Positions 1 through 7,555 of a stretch of DNA of 24,713 bases are shown piece after piece. Position 1 is the first letter of the stretch; the number at the start of each line of letters is the position of its first letter. This DNA is from DASYHS01 sp035998295 (GTDB taxonomy: Bacteria > Pseudomonadota > Alphaproteobacteria > Azospirillales > Azospirillaceae). The notes under the pieces are model-generated. The model saw only the letters and a list, made by a program, of their open reading frames with translations, had not been told where the DNA came from and made no database searches. Made by a program: the position numbers and the translations under genes. The stretch covers positions 1-24,713 of the forward strand of contig NZ_DASYHS010000166.1 in NCBI RefSeq assembly GCF_035998295.1, read 5' to 3'.

Positions 1-613
1 TCCGGAAGATCTGCCAGCGCGTCGCCTTGAAGGTGCGCGCGAGGTTGATGAGGTCCGGGTCGACCGTGCGGATCGCGCCGAGCACGTTGACCATGACCGG
101 GAAGAACACGATCAGGATCGCGACCAGCACCTTCGGGTAGACGGTGTAGCCGAACCACACCACGAACAGCGGCGCGAACGCGACCTTGGGCGCGATCTGG
201 AGCGCCAGGATATAGGGCGACAGCAGGAATTCCGCGCGCGGCGACATGCCCAGCAGATAGCCGACCGCCATCCCGAGCAGCGAGCCGATCACGAAGCCGG
301 CGGCCGTCTCGGCCGCGGTCACGGCGGTATGGAAGATCAGCCTTTCGCTGAAGTACATGCGCACGCCTTCGGCCAGCACGTCCGACAGCGGCGGCATCAG
401 GAACGCGGGCAGGCCGAGCAGCCCGGGGCCCCATTCCCACGCCGCCAGGAACGCGGCGAACAGCAGGAGCGAGGCCACGCCGGCATTGCCGGACAGCCGG
501 GCGAGCAGGCCGGCGCCCGACACCCGGCCGAGCGGGGCCGCGGCCGGGGCGGGGCCGGGGGTGTGGCCGGGACCGGACGCCGTGGAGGAGAGCGGCTGCG
601 TCTTCATCTGCAT
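1..613 (-). CDS. ABC transporter permease, NitT/TauT (SsuC/TauC-like) family, 3' end outside window
   Basis: Inner-membrane permease of a nitrate/sulfonate/taurine-type importer. Reading the minus strand from an ATG at 613 gives an open frame of 204 codons that runs off the left edge, so the C-terminus is missing. A Pro/Ala-rich cytoplasmic start (residues 1-35) is followed by a first membrane segment rich in Leu/Ala/Phe, then AAWEWGPGLLGLPAFLMPP, typical of SsuC/TauC starts. Further hydrophobic segments follow. The EAA-type coupling loop is visible near the edge (AIRTVDPDLINLARTF). The start lies 8 bases after the stop of the ATPase gene, so the two are co-transcribed. A second in-frame ATG at 607 is an equally good start. 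The cognate binding protein is probably the one at 4198-5199. The substrate is not readable from sequence. Confidence 0.9.
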   Translation of the reverse strand, partial: MQMKTQPLSSTASGPGHTPGPAPAAAPLGRVSGAGLLARLSGNAGVASLLLFAAFLAAWEWGPGLLGLPAFLMPPLSDVLAEGVRMYFSERLIFHTAVTAAETAAGFVIGSLLGMAVGYLLGMSPRAEFLLSPYILALQIAPKVAFAPLFVVWFGYTVYPKVLVAILIVFFPVMVNVLGAIRTVDPDLINLARTFKATRWQIFR

Positions 614-620
614 CTGCGCC

Positions 621-1448
621 TCATGCCGTCTCGAGGGTCTCGAGGGTCTCGCCGATGCGCAGCAGCTCCATCAGCCGCTCCACATAGACGGCTACGCCCG
701 GTTTCCGCCGCCGTACCATCGGGTTCTCACGGTCCGGGAGATCGATGGGGATCTCCTCGATGATGCGGCCCGGGCGCGGGCTCATCACCAGGACCCGGTC
801 GGAAAGTATGATCGATTCCGCGAGGTCGTGGGTGATCAGCAGCGCGGTCCGGCCCTCGCGCGCCAGCATCGTCGCGAGGTCCTGCTGCAGCACCATCTTG
901 GTCTGCGCGTCCAGCGCCGAGAACGGCTCGTCCATCAGCAGCACCGACGGGTCGACCGCCAGCGTGCGCGCCATCGCCGCGCGCTGGCGCATGCCGCCCG
1001 AGAGCTGGCGCGGATAGTGGTTCTCGAAGCCGCCGAGATGGAACCGGCCGAGCAGGTCGAGCGCCAGCGGCCGCCGCTCGGCCGCGGCCATGCCCTTGAT
1101 CTCCAGCCCGTACTCGACGTTCTCGCGGATCGTCCGCCACGGCAGCAGCAGGTCCTTCTGGAGCATGAAAGCGACGTGGTCGTTGGGGCCGTCGACCCGC
1201 TCGCCGTCGACCAGCACCTCGCCCTGCGTCGGCAGGTACAGCCCCGACCCCATGCCGAGCAGCGTGCTCTTGCCGCAGCCGGACGGCCCGATCAGCGACA
1301 CGACCTCGCCGTCGCGGATCGACAGGGTCACGCCCTCGACCGCCGTGACGGTCGGGCCGCCGGCGGAGCCGAAGCGCTTGGTGACGGAGCGGTACTCGAT
1401 CCGCGGTGCGGCCCCCGGTGCAGCCTGTGGCGCGGCGTTCGTCCCCAT
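621..1448 (-). CDS. ABC transporter ATP-binding protein, NitT/TauT (SsuB/TauB-like) family
   Basis: ATPase subunit (275 aa) energising the importer whose permease follows at 613. Walker A GPSGCGKS is at residues 54-61, the Q-loop is in MLQKDLLLPW (about 95-104), the signature LSGGMRQR is at 149-156, Walker B VLLMDEP is at 169-175 and the switch His is near 207 in ITHD. The LLLPWRT stretch after the Q-loop is characteristic of the nitrate/taurine/sulfonate group. Length is normal for the family. The ATG at 1448 has GAGGGAG a few bases upstream. It is transcribed from a strong promoter (1502-1530) that overlaps an operator-like repeat, and is divergent from the reductase gene at 1596. Confidence 0.95.
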   Translation of the reverse strand: MGTNAAPQAAPGAAPRIEYRSVTKRFGSAGGPTVTAVEGVTLSIRDGEVVSLIGPSGCGKSTLLGMGSGLYLPTQGEVLVDGERVDGPNDHVAFMLQKDLLLPWRTIRENVEYGLEIKGMAAAERRPLALDLLGRFHLGGFENHYPRQLSGGMRQRAAMARTLAVDPSVLLMDEPFSALDAQTKMVLQQDLATMLAREGRTALLITHDLAESIILSDRVLVMSPRPGRIIEEIPIDLPDRENPMVRRRKPGVAVYVERLMELLRIGETLETLETA

Positions 1449-1466
1449 CGGCTCCCTCGTCGTCGG

Positions 1467-1499
1467 TTTGTCTTATATGTAAAACGCCATTTTATATCT
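1467..1499. promoter_or_regulatory. operator-like AT-rich repeat, site 1
   Basis: GTCTTATATGTAAAAC (1470-1485) differs at one base from the sequence at 8537-8552. The 20-mer beginning at 1466 (GTTTG...AAAAC) is an imperfect palindrome with 7 of 10 symmetric pairs. A second AT-rich arm (ATTTTATAT) follows at 1489-1497. It sits at the predicted start point of the minus-strand promoter, between divergent genes. The binding protein is unknown; size and symmetry would suit an IclR or GntR family regulator, which is inference. Confidence 0.55.
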
Positions 1500-1501
1500 G
1501 G

Positions 1502-1530
1502 ATTATGCGGAGTGGCTTTGGTAGTGTCAA
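1502..1530 (-). promoter_or_regulatory. sigma70-type promoter for the ABC ATPase/permease operon
   Basis: On the minus strand a perfect TTGACA (plus coordinates 1525-1530) is separated by exactly 17 bases from CATAAT (1502-1507), a 5/6 match to the -10 box. Transcription would start near 1495, about 47 bases before the ATPase ATG at 1448. The start point falls inside the AT-rich operator-like sequence at 1467-1499, so a bound protein there would probably repress. Confidence 0.7.
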
Positions 1531-1595
1531 GGGAATGCGAGCGTACACCCGGGGAACGGGCCCGGGACCGCATATTCCGGTGTTCAGGGGAAGGG

Positions 1596-2576
1596 ATGGT
1601 CGACAGGACAGGCTCGCGCGACGTGGGGACGATGACGCTCCGGGTGCACCGCGTGACGTGGGAAGCGCCGGGGGTCGTCTCGGTCGACCTGCGCGATCCC
1701 GACGGCGGCGTCCTGCCGCGCGCCGAGCCGGGGGCCCATCTCGACCTGCAGCTTCCCGGCGGCCTGGTCCGGCAGTATTCCCTGTGCGGCGACCCCGCCG
1801 ACGACCGCGTCTACCGGATCGGCGTGCTGGAGGTCGCGGGCGGGCGCGGCTCGGGCTTCGTCCACGGCGCCCTGCGCCCGGGCCAGCTCGTCACCGTCGG
1901 CGGGCCGCGCAACAATTTCAGCTTCGATCCCGCCGACAGCTACGTCTTCGTCGCCGGCGGCATCGGCGTCACGCCGCTCCTGCCCATGGTCCGGGAGGCC
2001 GCGCGCGCCGGCCGGCCGTGGACGCTCCATTACTGCGTCCGCTCCGCGGCCCGCGCCCCCTTCCTGGAGGAGCTGTCGGCCCTGCCGGGCGGCGAGGTGG
2101 TGCTGCACGCGAGCGCCGAGGGCACGCGCCTGTCGGTGGAGCGGCTGCTGGCCGAGCCCCGGGACGGCGTCCTTGTCTATTGCTGCGGCCCGGAGCGGCT
2201 GATGACCGCCGTCGAGGTGGCCGCCGCCCACTGGCCCGCGGGCAGCGCCCGCTTCGAATGGTTCGTTCCGCGCTCCGACGCCCGCGCGGCCGCGGGGGAG
2301 GACGGCGACGCGCCGGTCGAGGTGGTGTGCGCGCGCGCGGGCATCACGGTCCCGGTGCCGCCGGACGTCTCGATCCTCGACGCGCTCGCGGGGCAGGGGG
2401 TGGACGTGCCCTGCTCGTGCCAGCAGGGCATCTGCGGCACTTGCGAGACGCGGGTGATCGAGGGCGAGCCCGACCACCGCGACAGCATCCTCACCGAGGC
2501 GGAGCGGGCGGCGGGCAAGACGATGATGGTCTGCGTCTCGCGGGCCAGGTCGCCGCGGCTGGTACTGGACCTCTAG
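1596..2576 (+). CDS. PDR/VanB-type oxidoreductase (FMN, NAD(P)H and 2Fe-2S domains), reductase for a Rieske oxygenase
   Basis: Electron-transfer partner for the Rieske oxygenases downstream, moving electrons from NAD(P)H via flavin to a plant-type 2Fe-2S cluster. It is 326 aa, standard for the phthalate dioxygenase reductase class IA. The flavin motif RQYS is at residues 59-62, the nucleotide-binding GGIGVTP at 121-127 and CCGPERL near 195. A C-terminal ferredoxin domain has cluster Cys275, Cys280, Cys283 and Cys313 (C-x4-C-x2-C-x29-C). The ATG at 1596 is chosen because AGGGGA lies 4 bases upstream. An in-frame ATG at 1632 with GGGGA just before it is the alternative and would remove 12 residues. 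It is the first gene of a plus-strand operon with a one-to-few-base gene spacing. Which of the two oxygenases it serves, or both, cannot be told. Confidence 0.93.
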   Translation: MVDRTGSRDVGTMTLRVHRVTWEAPGVVSVDLRDPDGGVLPRAEPGAHLDLQLPGGLVRQYSLCGDPADDRVYRIGVLEVAGGRGSGFVHGALRPGQLVTVGGPRNNFSFDPADSYVFVAGGIGVTPLLPMVREAARAGRPWTLHYCVRSAARAPFLEELSALPGGEVVLHASAEGTRLSVERLLAEPRDGVLVYCCGPERLMTAVEVAAAHWPAGSARFEWFVPRSDARAAAGEDGDAPVEVVCARAGITVPVPPDVSILDALAGQGVDVPCSCQQGICGTCETRVIEGEPDHRDSILTEAERAAGKTMMVCVSRARSPRLVLDL

Positions 2577-2588
2577 AGGGAGGCGGCG

Positions 2589-2915
2589 GTGGCGGAGGAA
2601 GAGACGATCCTGCTCACGGTGTTCCTGAAGCACGACCAGAGCAAGAACCTGGAACAGATCCAGGCCCATCTCGCCGGGACCGGGTGGTGGGAGCGCTTCC
2701 CGCCCGAGGGGACGGAGATCGTGAGCTGGAACGTCGTGATGGGGATCGGCCAGGTCGTGACCTTGCGGCTGCCGCCGCGCCTGCTCAACGTCGTCAACGT
2801 CGAGATCGAGCGCTGCGCCTGGGGCGTCTTCTCGACGGAGTTCTTCCCGACCTACGATTTCGTGCCGGTGCGCGAGCGCCTGAAGCGGCAATGGCGGGAG
2901 AAGGAGGGGAAATGA
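2589..2915 (+). CDS. Unknown 108-aa protein in Rieske oxygenase operon
   Basis: I do not recognise a named family. The product is a small soluble acidic/basic protein without signal peptide or membrane segment. Its pattern of alternating beta strands and helices (ILLTVFLKHDQSK, then a helix, then EIVSWNVVMGIGQVVTLRLP, then a helix ending in TYDF) would suit a ferredoxin-like alpha/beta fold of the kind seen in small dimeric barrel proteins; this is inference. A GTG start at 2589 is supported by GAGGGAGG 6 bases upstream. It lies 12 bases after the reductase stop and overlaps the next gene by 4 bases (ATGA), so it is translationally coupled. A role in the oxygenase system is suggested only by context. 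Confidence 0.85.
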   Translation: MAEEETILLTVFLKHDQSKNLEQIQAHLAGTGWWERFPPEGTEIVSWNVVMGIGQVVTLRLPPRLLNVVNVEIERCAWGVFSTEFFPTYDFVPVRERLKRQWREKEGK

Positions 2916-3136
2916 CCACGGACCGGCTTCGCCTCGAGCCGCGGCAGGCGGCGACGCGCCTTCCGAGCGACTGGGAGAACGACCTCGCCGACGTCGTCGA
3001 GGCGGCCTTCGCCGCCGGCGCCTGGGAACTCGACGCGCTGGTGGAACGGCTGAACGCCTCCAGGGTCCGTCCTCCCGGATCGCCCGCCTGGACGCCGGCG
3101 ATCTTCACCGCGGTGATGAAGGACCTGGGGGCCTAG
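2912..3136 (+). CDS. Small recombinase-like helix-turn-helix protein, paralogue 1
   Basis: 74 aa, too short to be a recombinase. The core reads D-x-E-N-D-L-A-D-x-V-E-A-A-F-x-A-G followed by ELDALVERLNA, a short V-R-x-P-G turn and WTPAIF. This looks like the helix-turn-helix found at the end of serine-recombinase type proteins (Pfam 'recombinase-like helix-turn-helix', from memory). A clear paralogue is encoded at 5596-5892. Both sit immediately upstream of a Rieske oxygenase alpha subunit; here the oxygenase ATG follows the stop codon with no intervening base. The start overlaps the previous stop as ATGA with AAGGAGGGGA upstream. Whether it binds DNA or is an oxygenase accessory protein is unknown. 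Confidence 0.82.
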   Translation: MTTDRLRLEPRQAATRLPSDWENDLADVVEAAFAAGAWELDALVERLNASRVRPPGSPAWTPAIFTAVMKDLGA

Positions 3137-4162
3137 ATGGCGACCGACGCGGACGTCGAAGACTACCTGACGCTCGGCCTGCGGAACCGCTGGCACCCCA
3201 TCCTCCCGTCCGAACTGGTGAAGGACCGGCCGCTCGGCCTGCGCCGGCTGGGAGAGCCGCTGGTGGTCTGGCGCGACTTCGCCGGCCGGGTCCACGTCCA
3301 GGCCGACCGGTGCCCGCACCGCGGCGTGCCGCTGTCGCGCGGCGTCAACTGCGGCGACCGGCTGCGCTGCAGCTACCACGGCGTCGAGGTCGGGCCCGAC
3401 GGCACCGTGCTGAAGGTGCCCGGCCAGCCGGGATGCCGGCTGGAGGGGACGCGGGCCGTCAGGACCTACCCGTCGTTCGAGCTGAAGGGGGCCGTGTTCG
3501 CCTGGTTCGGCGACGCGCTGAACGCGGAACCGGCGGAGTTCGTGGTCCCGGCGGAGCTGCGCGACGACACCGGCTACGACAGCTTCCTGTGCTACGCCGA
3601 GTGGGAGACCTTCTGGCGGTATCTCTATGACAACAACATGGACCCGATGCACGGGACCTTCCTGCACGCCAAGTCCCATTCGATGTACCAGGGCGACACG
3701 GAGGCGAGTTTCCGCGTCCGCGACACCGCGACCGGCTTCGTCTTCGAGAAGGCCGGGCAGCGGGACGTCAATTTCGACTGGAGCGAACTGGTCGACGCCG
3801 GGTCGCTCTACGTCCGGCTCGAGATCCCCTATCCGCCGTCGGGCGGGCCGGGCGGGAATTTCGGCATCGTCTCCTACGGCACGCCGATCGACGGGACCAC
3901 CACCGCCTGCTTCTTCTGGCGCTGCCGCAGGGCCGGGGGCTGGCAGCGCGACGTCTGGCGCTTCTTGTACCGGAACCGGCTGGAAGCGCGCCACTGGGCG
4001 GTGCTGGAGCAGGACCGGGGCATCCTCCAGGGCTGCGGCCCCGGCCTCGAGAAGCACGAGAACCTCTATCAGCACGACCTCGGCCTCGTGCGCCTGCGAC
4101 GGCTCCTCGCCCAGCAGGCCCGCACGCAGCTCGAAGCTCTTGAAGGCGCCGGCCGCCGCTGA
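3137..4162 (+). CDS. Rieske 2Fe-2S aromatic-ring-hydroxylating oxygenase, alpha subunit (paralogue 1)
   Basis: Terminal oxygenase subunit (341 aa), probably of the phthalate/vanillate type that works with a class IA reductase and has no beta subunit. The Rieske cluster ligands are Cys59, His61, Cys78 and His81 (C-x-H-x16-C-x2-H). The mononuclear iron site follows the N-x2-D-x2-H-x4-H pattern: Asn166, bridging Asp169, His172 and His177. No gene for a small beta subunit is present nearby. The ATG directly abuts the TAG of the small HTH gene. It is similar over its whole length to the oxygenase at 5921-6949 but clearly diverged, so the pair is not a recent duplication. It may attack a different position or act on the next intermediate. 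Substrate unknown. Confidence 0.95.
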   Translation: MATDADVEDYLTLGLRNRWHPILPSELVKDRPLGLRRLGEPLVVWRDFAGRVHVQADRCPHRGVPLSRGVNCGDRLRCSYHGVEVGPDGTVLKVPGQPGCRLEGTRAVRTYPSFELKGAVFAWFGDALNAEPAEFVVPAELRDDTGYDSFLCYAEWETFWRYLYDNNMDPMHGTFLHAKSHSMYQGDTEASFRVRDTATGFVFEKAGQRDVNFDWSELVDAGSLYVRLEIPYPPSGGPGGNFGIVSYGTPIDGTTTACFFWRCRRAGGWQRDVWRFLYRNRLEARHWAVLEQDRGILQGCGPGLEKHENLYQHDLGLVRLRRLLAQQARTQLEALEGAGRR

Positions 4163-4197
4163 CGGCCCGGCATGAACGTCAACGACAACGAACGGGG

Positions 4198-5199
4198 ATG
4201 GCGGACATGAACACCAGGACCAGCTTGAAGACGCTCGCGGCCGCGGCCGCCGTCGCACTCGGCGTCGGGACGGCGCCTTCCGCGGCGATATCGGCCGAGA
4301 AGATCACCTATCTGCTGCCGGCGCCGCTGTCGCTGCCGGCCTTCGGGCCGTGGGTGCTGGCGCAGCATCTCGGCTACTACCGCGACGCCGGCTACGAGGT
4401 CGAGTTCCAGGTCGCGCGCGGCGGCGTCGACGTCGCCAAGCAGATCGGCGCCGGCAACGCGCCGATCGGCGGCGCGATCGGCGACACCCCGATCATCGTG
4501 CGCGCCAACGGCGTCCCGGTGAAGGCGGTGGGCGTGCTCGGCGGCGGCTCGATGACCGTGATCGTCGCGCGCAAGGACAGCGGGATCGAGGAGCTAGCCG
4601 ACCTGAAGGGCAAGACCATCACCGCGCTTTCCTACCAGGACACGACCTACTACGCGCTGCTCGGCAGCCTCGCCTCGGCCGGCCTGTCCAAGAACGACGT
4701 CAACGCCCAGGCCGTCGGCCCGGCCGGCGTCCCCCAGCTCGTGATGTCGGGGGAGGCCGACGCCTGCGCCTGCACCCCAGACTGGGAGATCACGGTCCAG
4801 GACGGGATCGAGGGCACGGGCACGGTCTCGATGCCGACCATGGACTACTTCCCCTCGATGGCGCAGGCCATCCTCGCCTCCGACGAGGCGATCGAGCAGC
4901 GGCCCGAGATGGTGAAGGCGATCGTCCAGGCGACGCTGAAGGGCATGCAGTACATCATGGACGACCCGGTGAAGGCCGCGAAGGCCTATGCCGAGGCGCA
5001 GCCCTCCTTCGCCGGCCAGGAGGAGAAGCTCGCCCGCATCCTCGCTAACTACGCCGAGCGCACCTACAAGGGCCAGTCCGTCGTCGGCGAGATGGATGCC
5101 GAGCGCCTGGAGAACCTCCAGAACTTCTACCTGGAGCAGGGCTTCATCCAGCAGGCCACGCCGGTCGAGGAGCTGTACACCAACGCCTTCGTCGAGTGA
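4198..5199 (+). CDS. ABC transporter substrate-binding protein, NitT/TauT (NMT1/SsuA-like) family
   Basis: Periplasmic binding protein (333 aa) that should feed the permease/ATPase pair on the other side of the divergent promoter. A Sec signal peptide of about 30 residues with an Ala-rich core ends near AISA-EKI. The mature part has the NMT1/SsuA-like layout: LGYYRDAGYEVEFQ, GDTPIIVRANGVPVKAVGV, ADLKGKTITAL and the hinge region around GEADACACTPDWE. The two closely spaced Cys there are unusual for the family. The start is ambiguous: ATG at 4198 or ATG at 4207, which begins MNTRTSLK and looks like a more standard signal start. It lies 35 bases downstream of the oxygenase within the same operon. 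The substrate is probably the compound the oxygenases act on (inference). Confidence 0.92.
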   Translation: MADMNTRTSLKTLAAAAAVALGVGTAPSAAISAEKITYLLPAPLSLPAFGPWVLAQHLGYYRDAGYEVEFQVARGGVDVAKQIGAGNAPIGGAIGDTPIIVRANGVPVKAVGVLGGGSMTVIVARKDSGIEELADLKGKTITALSYQDTTYYALLGSLASAGLSKNDVNAQAVGPAGVPQLVMSGEADACACTPDWEITVQDGIEGTGTVSMPTMDYFPSMAQAILASDEAIEQRPEMVKAIVQATLKGMQYIMDDPVKAAKAYAEAQPSFAGQEEKLARILANYAERTYKGQSVVGEMDAERLENLQNFYLEQGFIQQATPVEELYTNAFVE

Positions 5200-5203
5200 C
5201 GCC

Positions 5204-5617
5204 ATGATCCGGAGGGTCCTGTCGCCCGAGGTGCCGGAGCCGCCGCCGGGCCTCTTCTCCAACTGCCTGGTCGTCGGGGACACGGTCTACCTGTCCGGCC
5301 TGCATGCCGGCGTGCCCGGCGACGACGGGATGGAGGAGCAGACCCGCCGGACCCTGCGCAAGGTCCGCGCCCTCGTGGAGGCGGCCGGGGCGGCGATGGC
5401 CGACGTCGTCAAGCTGACGATCTACGTGACCGACATCTCCCGCCGTGCCGAGGTCTCCGCGGCCCGGCGGGAGTTCTTCGGCGGCGACCTGCCGTGCTCG
5501 ACGCTGGTGGAGGTCCGGGCGCTGGTCGACCCGGGCCTCCTGGTCGAGATCGATGCCGTCGCCGTGATCGGCGCGTCGCGAAAGGAGGATCGAGAATGGA
5601 CTACAACCCGCACCTGA
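5204..5617 (+). CDS. RidA/YjgF family enamine/imine deaminase-like protein
   Basis: 137-aa protein of the Rid superfamily. These trimeric cytosolic proteins hydrolyse reactive 2-aminoacrylate-type enamines and imines, and some members in aromatic degradation clusters deaminate ring-cleavage products. The family core is visible: GDTVYLSGLHAG (residues 25-36), VKLTIYVTDI (69-78) and the C-terminal stretch STLVEVRALVDPGLLVEIDA, with the conserved catalytic Arg at 105 and Glu at 115. It starts 4 bases after the binding-protein stop and overlaps the next gene by 22 bases. Its C-terminal tail (last 12 or so residues) lies in that overlap. In this operon it suggests that an enamine or imine arises during catabolism; that is inference. 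Confidence 0.9.
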   Translation: MIRRVLSPEVPEPPPGLFSNCLVVGDTVYLSGLHAGVPGDDGMEEQTRRTLRKVRALVEAAGAAMADVVKLTIYVTDISRRAEVSAARREFFGGDLPCSTLVEVRALVDPGLLVEIDAVAVIGASRKEDREWTTTRT

Positions 5618-5892
5618 AGCCCTGGCGCAGGCCCCAACCCAACAATGCCGCCGGCAAGGGCGTGATCGAGCGGCCGGGCCAGGCGGAGAACATCGTCTGG
5701 CAGACCCGGCCGTCGCCGCCGACCGACTACGAGCAGGCACTCGCCGACGCCCTGGTCGCCTCCTTCGAGGAAGGGGTCGAGGAGCTGGCGCCGCTGGTCG
5801 ACCGCCTGAACGCCCGCGGCGTCCGCGCGCCGGACGGACGGCCCTGGACCGTCGAGAGCTTCGAACGCGAGATCGAGCGTCTCGCGCTGTGA
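5596..5892 (+). CDS. Small recombinase-like helix-turn-helix protein, paralogue 2
   Basis: 98 aa. The N-terminal 45 residues are polar and Pro-rich (PHLKPWRRPQPNNAAGKG, then IERPGQAENIVWQTRP). The C-terminal half matches the 74-aa protein at 2912-3136: E-x-L-A-D-A-L-V-A-S-F-E-x-G, ELAPLVDRLNARGVRAPDGRPWT and a last helix. The start at 5596 has an excellent AAAGGAGGAT 5 bases upstream, even though it lies inside the end of the RidA gene. The gene ends 28 bases before the second Rieske oxygenase, repeating the HTH-then-oxygenase order of 2912-4162. The function is unknown; see the finding on the pairing. Confidence 0.88.
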   Translation: MDYNPHLKPWRRPQPNNAAGKGVIERPGQAENIVWQTRPSPPTDYEQALADALVASFEEGVEELAPLVDRLNARGVRAPDGRPWTVESFEREIERLAL

Positions 5893-5920
5893 ACCCGCCC
5901 GCGACCGAGAGGACACCCCC

Positions 5921-6949
5921 ATGGCTCCCGCATCCGTGAAATCCGCGGTCGAGCAGCGTCTCGACACCGGCATCCTCAACTGCTGGCACCCCGTCCTGCC
6001 GAGCTGGGCGGTCCAGGACACGCCGGTGGGCATCACCCGCCTGTCGCGCAACATCGCGCTCTGGCGCGACACCGAAGGCAGACTCCACGCGCTGGAGGAC
6101 CGTTGCCCCCACCGCGGCGCGCGCCTGTCCATGGGCTGGAACCTCGGCGACCGCGTCGCCTGCTGGTACCACGGGGTCGAGGTGCGCGGCGACGGCAGCG
6201 TCGCGGAAGTGCCGGCCTCGCCGAACTGCCCGATGAAGTCCAGGGCGCGCGTGCTGTCGTACCCTGTGCGCGAGGTCGCGGGGGCGATCTTCCTCTACTT
6301 CTCCGACGGCCGGTCCGACGACGTCCCCGAGCTGGTGGTGCCGGAGGAGCTGACCGACGACGAGGCCTATGACCGCTTCCTGTGCTTCGCGCACTGGAAA
6401 TCCAGCTACCGCTACGCGATCGACAACGTGATGGACCCCATGCACGGCTCCTACCTGCATGCGGTCTCGCACTCGATGGCTTATGGCGAGAAATCGGCGG
6501 AGATGGCCGTCCGGCCGACCCCGACCGGCTTCATCTTCGAGAAGACCAACCAGATGGGCGTCAACTTCGACTGGGTCGAGTTCGGCGACACCGGCAGCCT
6601 GTGGATGCGCCTGACCATCCCCTACGCCAAGCGGTTCGGTCCCGGCGGCCCGTTCGGCATCATCGGCTTCGCGACGCCGGTCGACGAGAAGAACTGCGTC
6701 GTCTTCTTCTGGCGCACGCGCAAGGTCGCGGGCTGGAAGCGCAACGTCTGGAAGTTCCTGTACCGCACGCGGCTGGAGGAGCTGCACTGGAACGTGCTGG
6801 AGCAGGACCGCATGGTGCTGGAGGACATGGCGCCGGAACCGCGCGAGCACGAGTTCCTCTACCAGCACGACGTCGGCCTCGTGCGCGTGCGGCGCCTGCT
6901 GGAGGCGAAGGCGCGCGAGCAGGTGGAGGCGGAAGCGGCGGCCGAATAG
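5921..6949 (+). CDS. Rieske 2Fe-2S aromatic-ring-hydroxylating oxygenase, alpha subunit (paralogue 2)
   Basis: 342-aa terminal oxygenase, cytosolic. Rieske ligands are Cys62, His64, Cys81 and His84. The mononuclear iron motif N-x2-D-x2-H-x4-H is Asn169, Asp172, His175 and His180. It shares with the first oxygenase the start pattern (NxWHPILPS / NCWHPVLPS), the AYD/GYD-x-FLCxAxW segment and the C-terminal LEQDR and YQHDxGLVRxRRLL blocks, so both belong to one subfamily. AGAGGA lies 9 bases before the ATG at 5921. It is the last gene of the operon that begins at 1596, and no dedicated second reductase is present, so the reductase at 1596-2576 may serve both. Confidence 0.95.
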   Translation: MAPASVKSAVEQRLDTGILNCWHPVLPSWAVQDTPVGITRLSRNIALWRDTEGRLHALEDRCPHRGARLSMGWNLGDRVACWYHGVEVRGDGSVAEVPASPNCPMKSRARVLSYPVREVAGAIFLYFSDGRSDDVPELVVPEELTDDEAYDRFLCFAHWKSSYRYAIDNVMDPMHGSYLHAVSHSMAYGEKSAEMAVRPTPTGFIFEKTNQMGVNFDWVEFGDTGSLWMRLTIPYAKRFGPGGPFGIIGFATPVDEKNCVVFFWRTRKVAGWKRNVWKFLYRTRLEELHWNVLEQDRMVLEDMAPEPREHEFLYQHDVGLVRVRRLLEAKAREQVEAEAAAE

Positions 6950-7060
6950 GCCGCGTCCGCCTCCGGCCGTCCGGCGCAGAAGGTCCGGTGGGGCCTTCCG
7001 TGCCTTCCACGCCCTGCGCTAGCATGCGGGGCTGGAGCCGGGCGCTGCGAGGTGGAAGCG

Positions 7061-7555
7061 ATGACGCGGGAGAGGCAGGAGTTGCGCCGGGCGACGGCTG
7101 CCGACGCGCCCGCCGTCCGGCACCTGACGCGGCTGGCCTATGCCAGATGGGTGCCGGTGATCGGCCGCGAACCGAAGCCGATGACGGCGGACTATGCCGA
7201 CGCCGTGCGCCGCCACCGCATCGACCTGCTGTACCTCGACGGCGGGCTGGCCGGCGTCGTCGAGACCGCCGCGCGGCCGGACTACCTGCTGATCGAGAAC
7301 GTCGCCGTTTCGCCGTCCTTCCAGGGGCGCGGCCTCGGCCGCAGGCTGATCGCGCATGCCGAGCACCTGGCGGCCGAACTCGGGTACGGCGAGATCCGCC
7401 TCTACACCAACAAGCTCTTCGCCGAGAACCTGCGGCTCTACGACAGGCTCGGCTACCGGGTCGACCGGGAGGAAGCCTTCGGCGGCGGCCACCTCGTCCA
7501 TATGAGCAAGCCGATTCCCGCCCACGCCCGGCGCGCCGGCTCCGATGCAAGATGA
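7061..7555 (+). CDS. GNAT family N-acetyltransferase
   Basis: 164-aa acetyl-CoA-dependent N-acetyltransferase of the single-domain GNAT type. Motif A reads ENVAVSPSFQGRGLGRRLIAHAE, with the CoA-pyrophosphate-binding Q-x-x-G-x-G at residues 88-93. Motif B near the end has NLRLYDRLGY. The ATG at 7061 is preferred over a GTG at 7052 because GGTGGA lies at the right distance. It stands 111 bases after the oxygenase operon and may have its own promoter. The acceptor substrate is unknown. It runs convergent to the SDR gene at 7673-8452. Confidence 0.88.
   Translation: MTRERQELRRATAADAPAVRHLTRLAYARWVPVIGREPKPMTADYADAVRRHRIDLLYLDGGLAGVVETAARPDYLLIENVAVSPSFQGRGLGRRLIAHAEHLAAELGYGEIRLYTNKLFAENLRLYDRLGYRVDREEAFGGGHLVHMSKPIPAHARRAGSDAR

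Noticed and set aside
357..1595. Upstream in-frame extension of the reductase
   Set aside because: It would overlap the ABC permease and ATPase on the other strand and a strong promoter; the ferredoxin reductase family starts near 1596-1632.
2912..3136. Small HTH gene as fragment of a serine recombinase or mobile element
   Set aside because: No catalytic domain, no inverted repeats and good start/stop overlaps with neighbours; a second intact copy has the same gene context.
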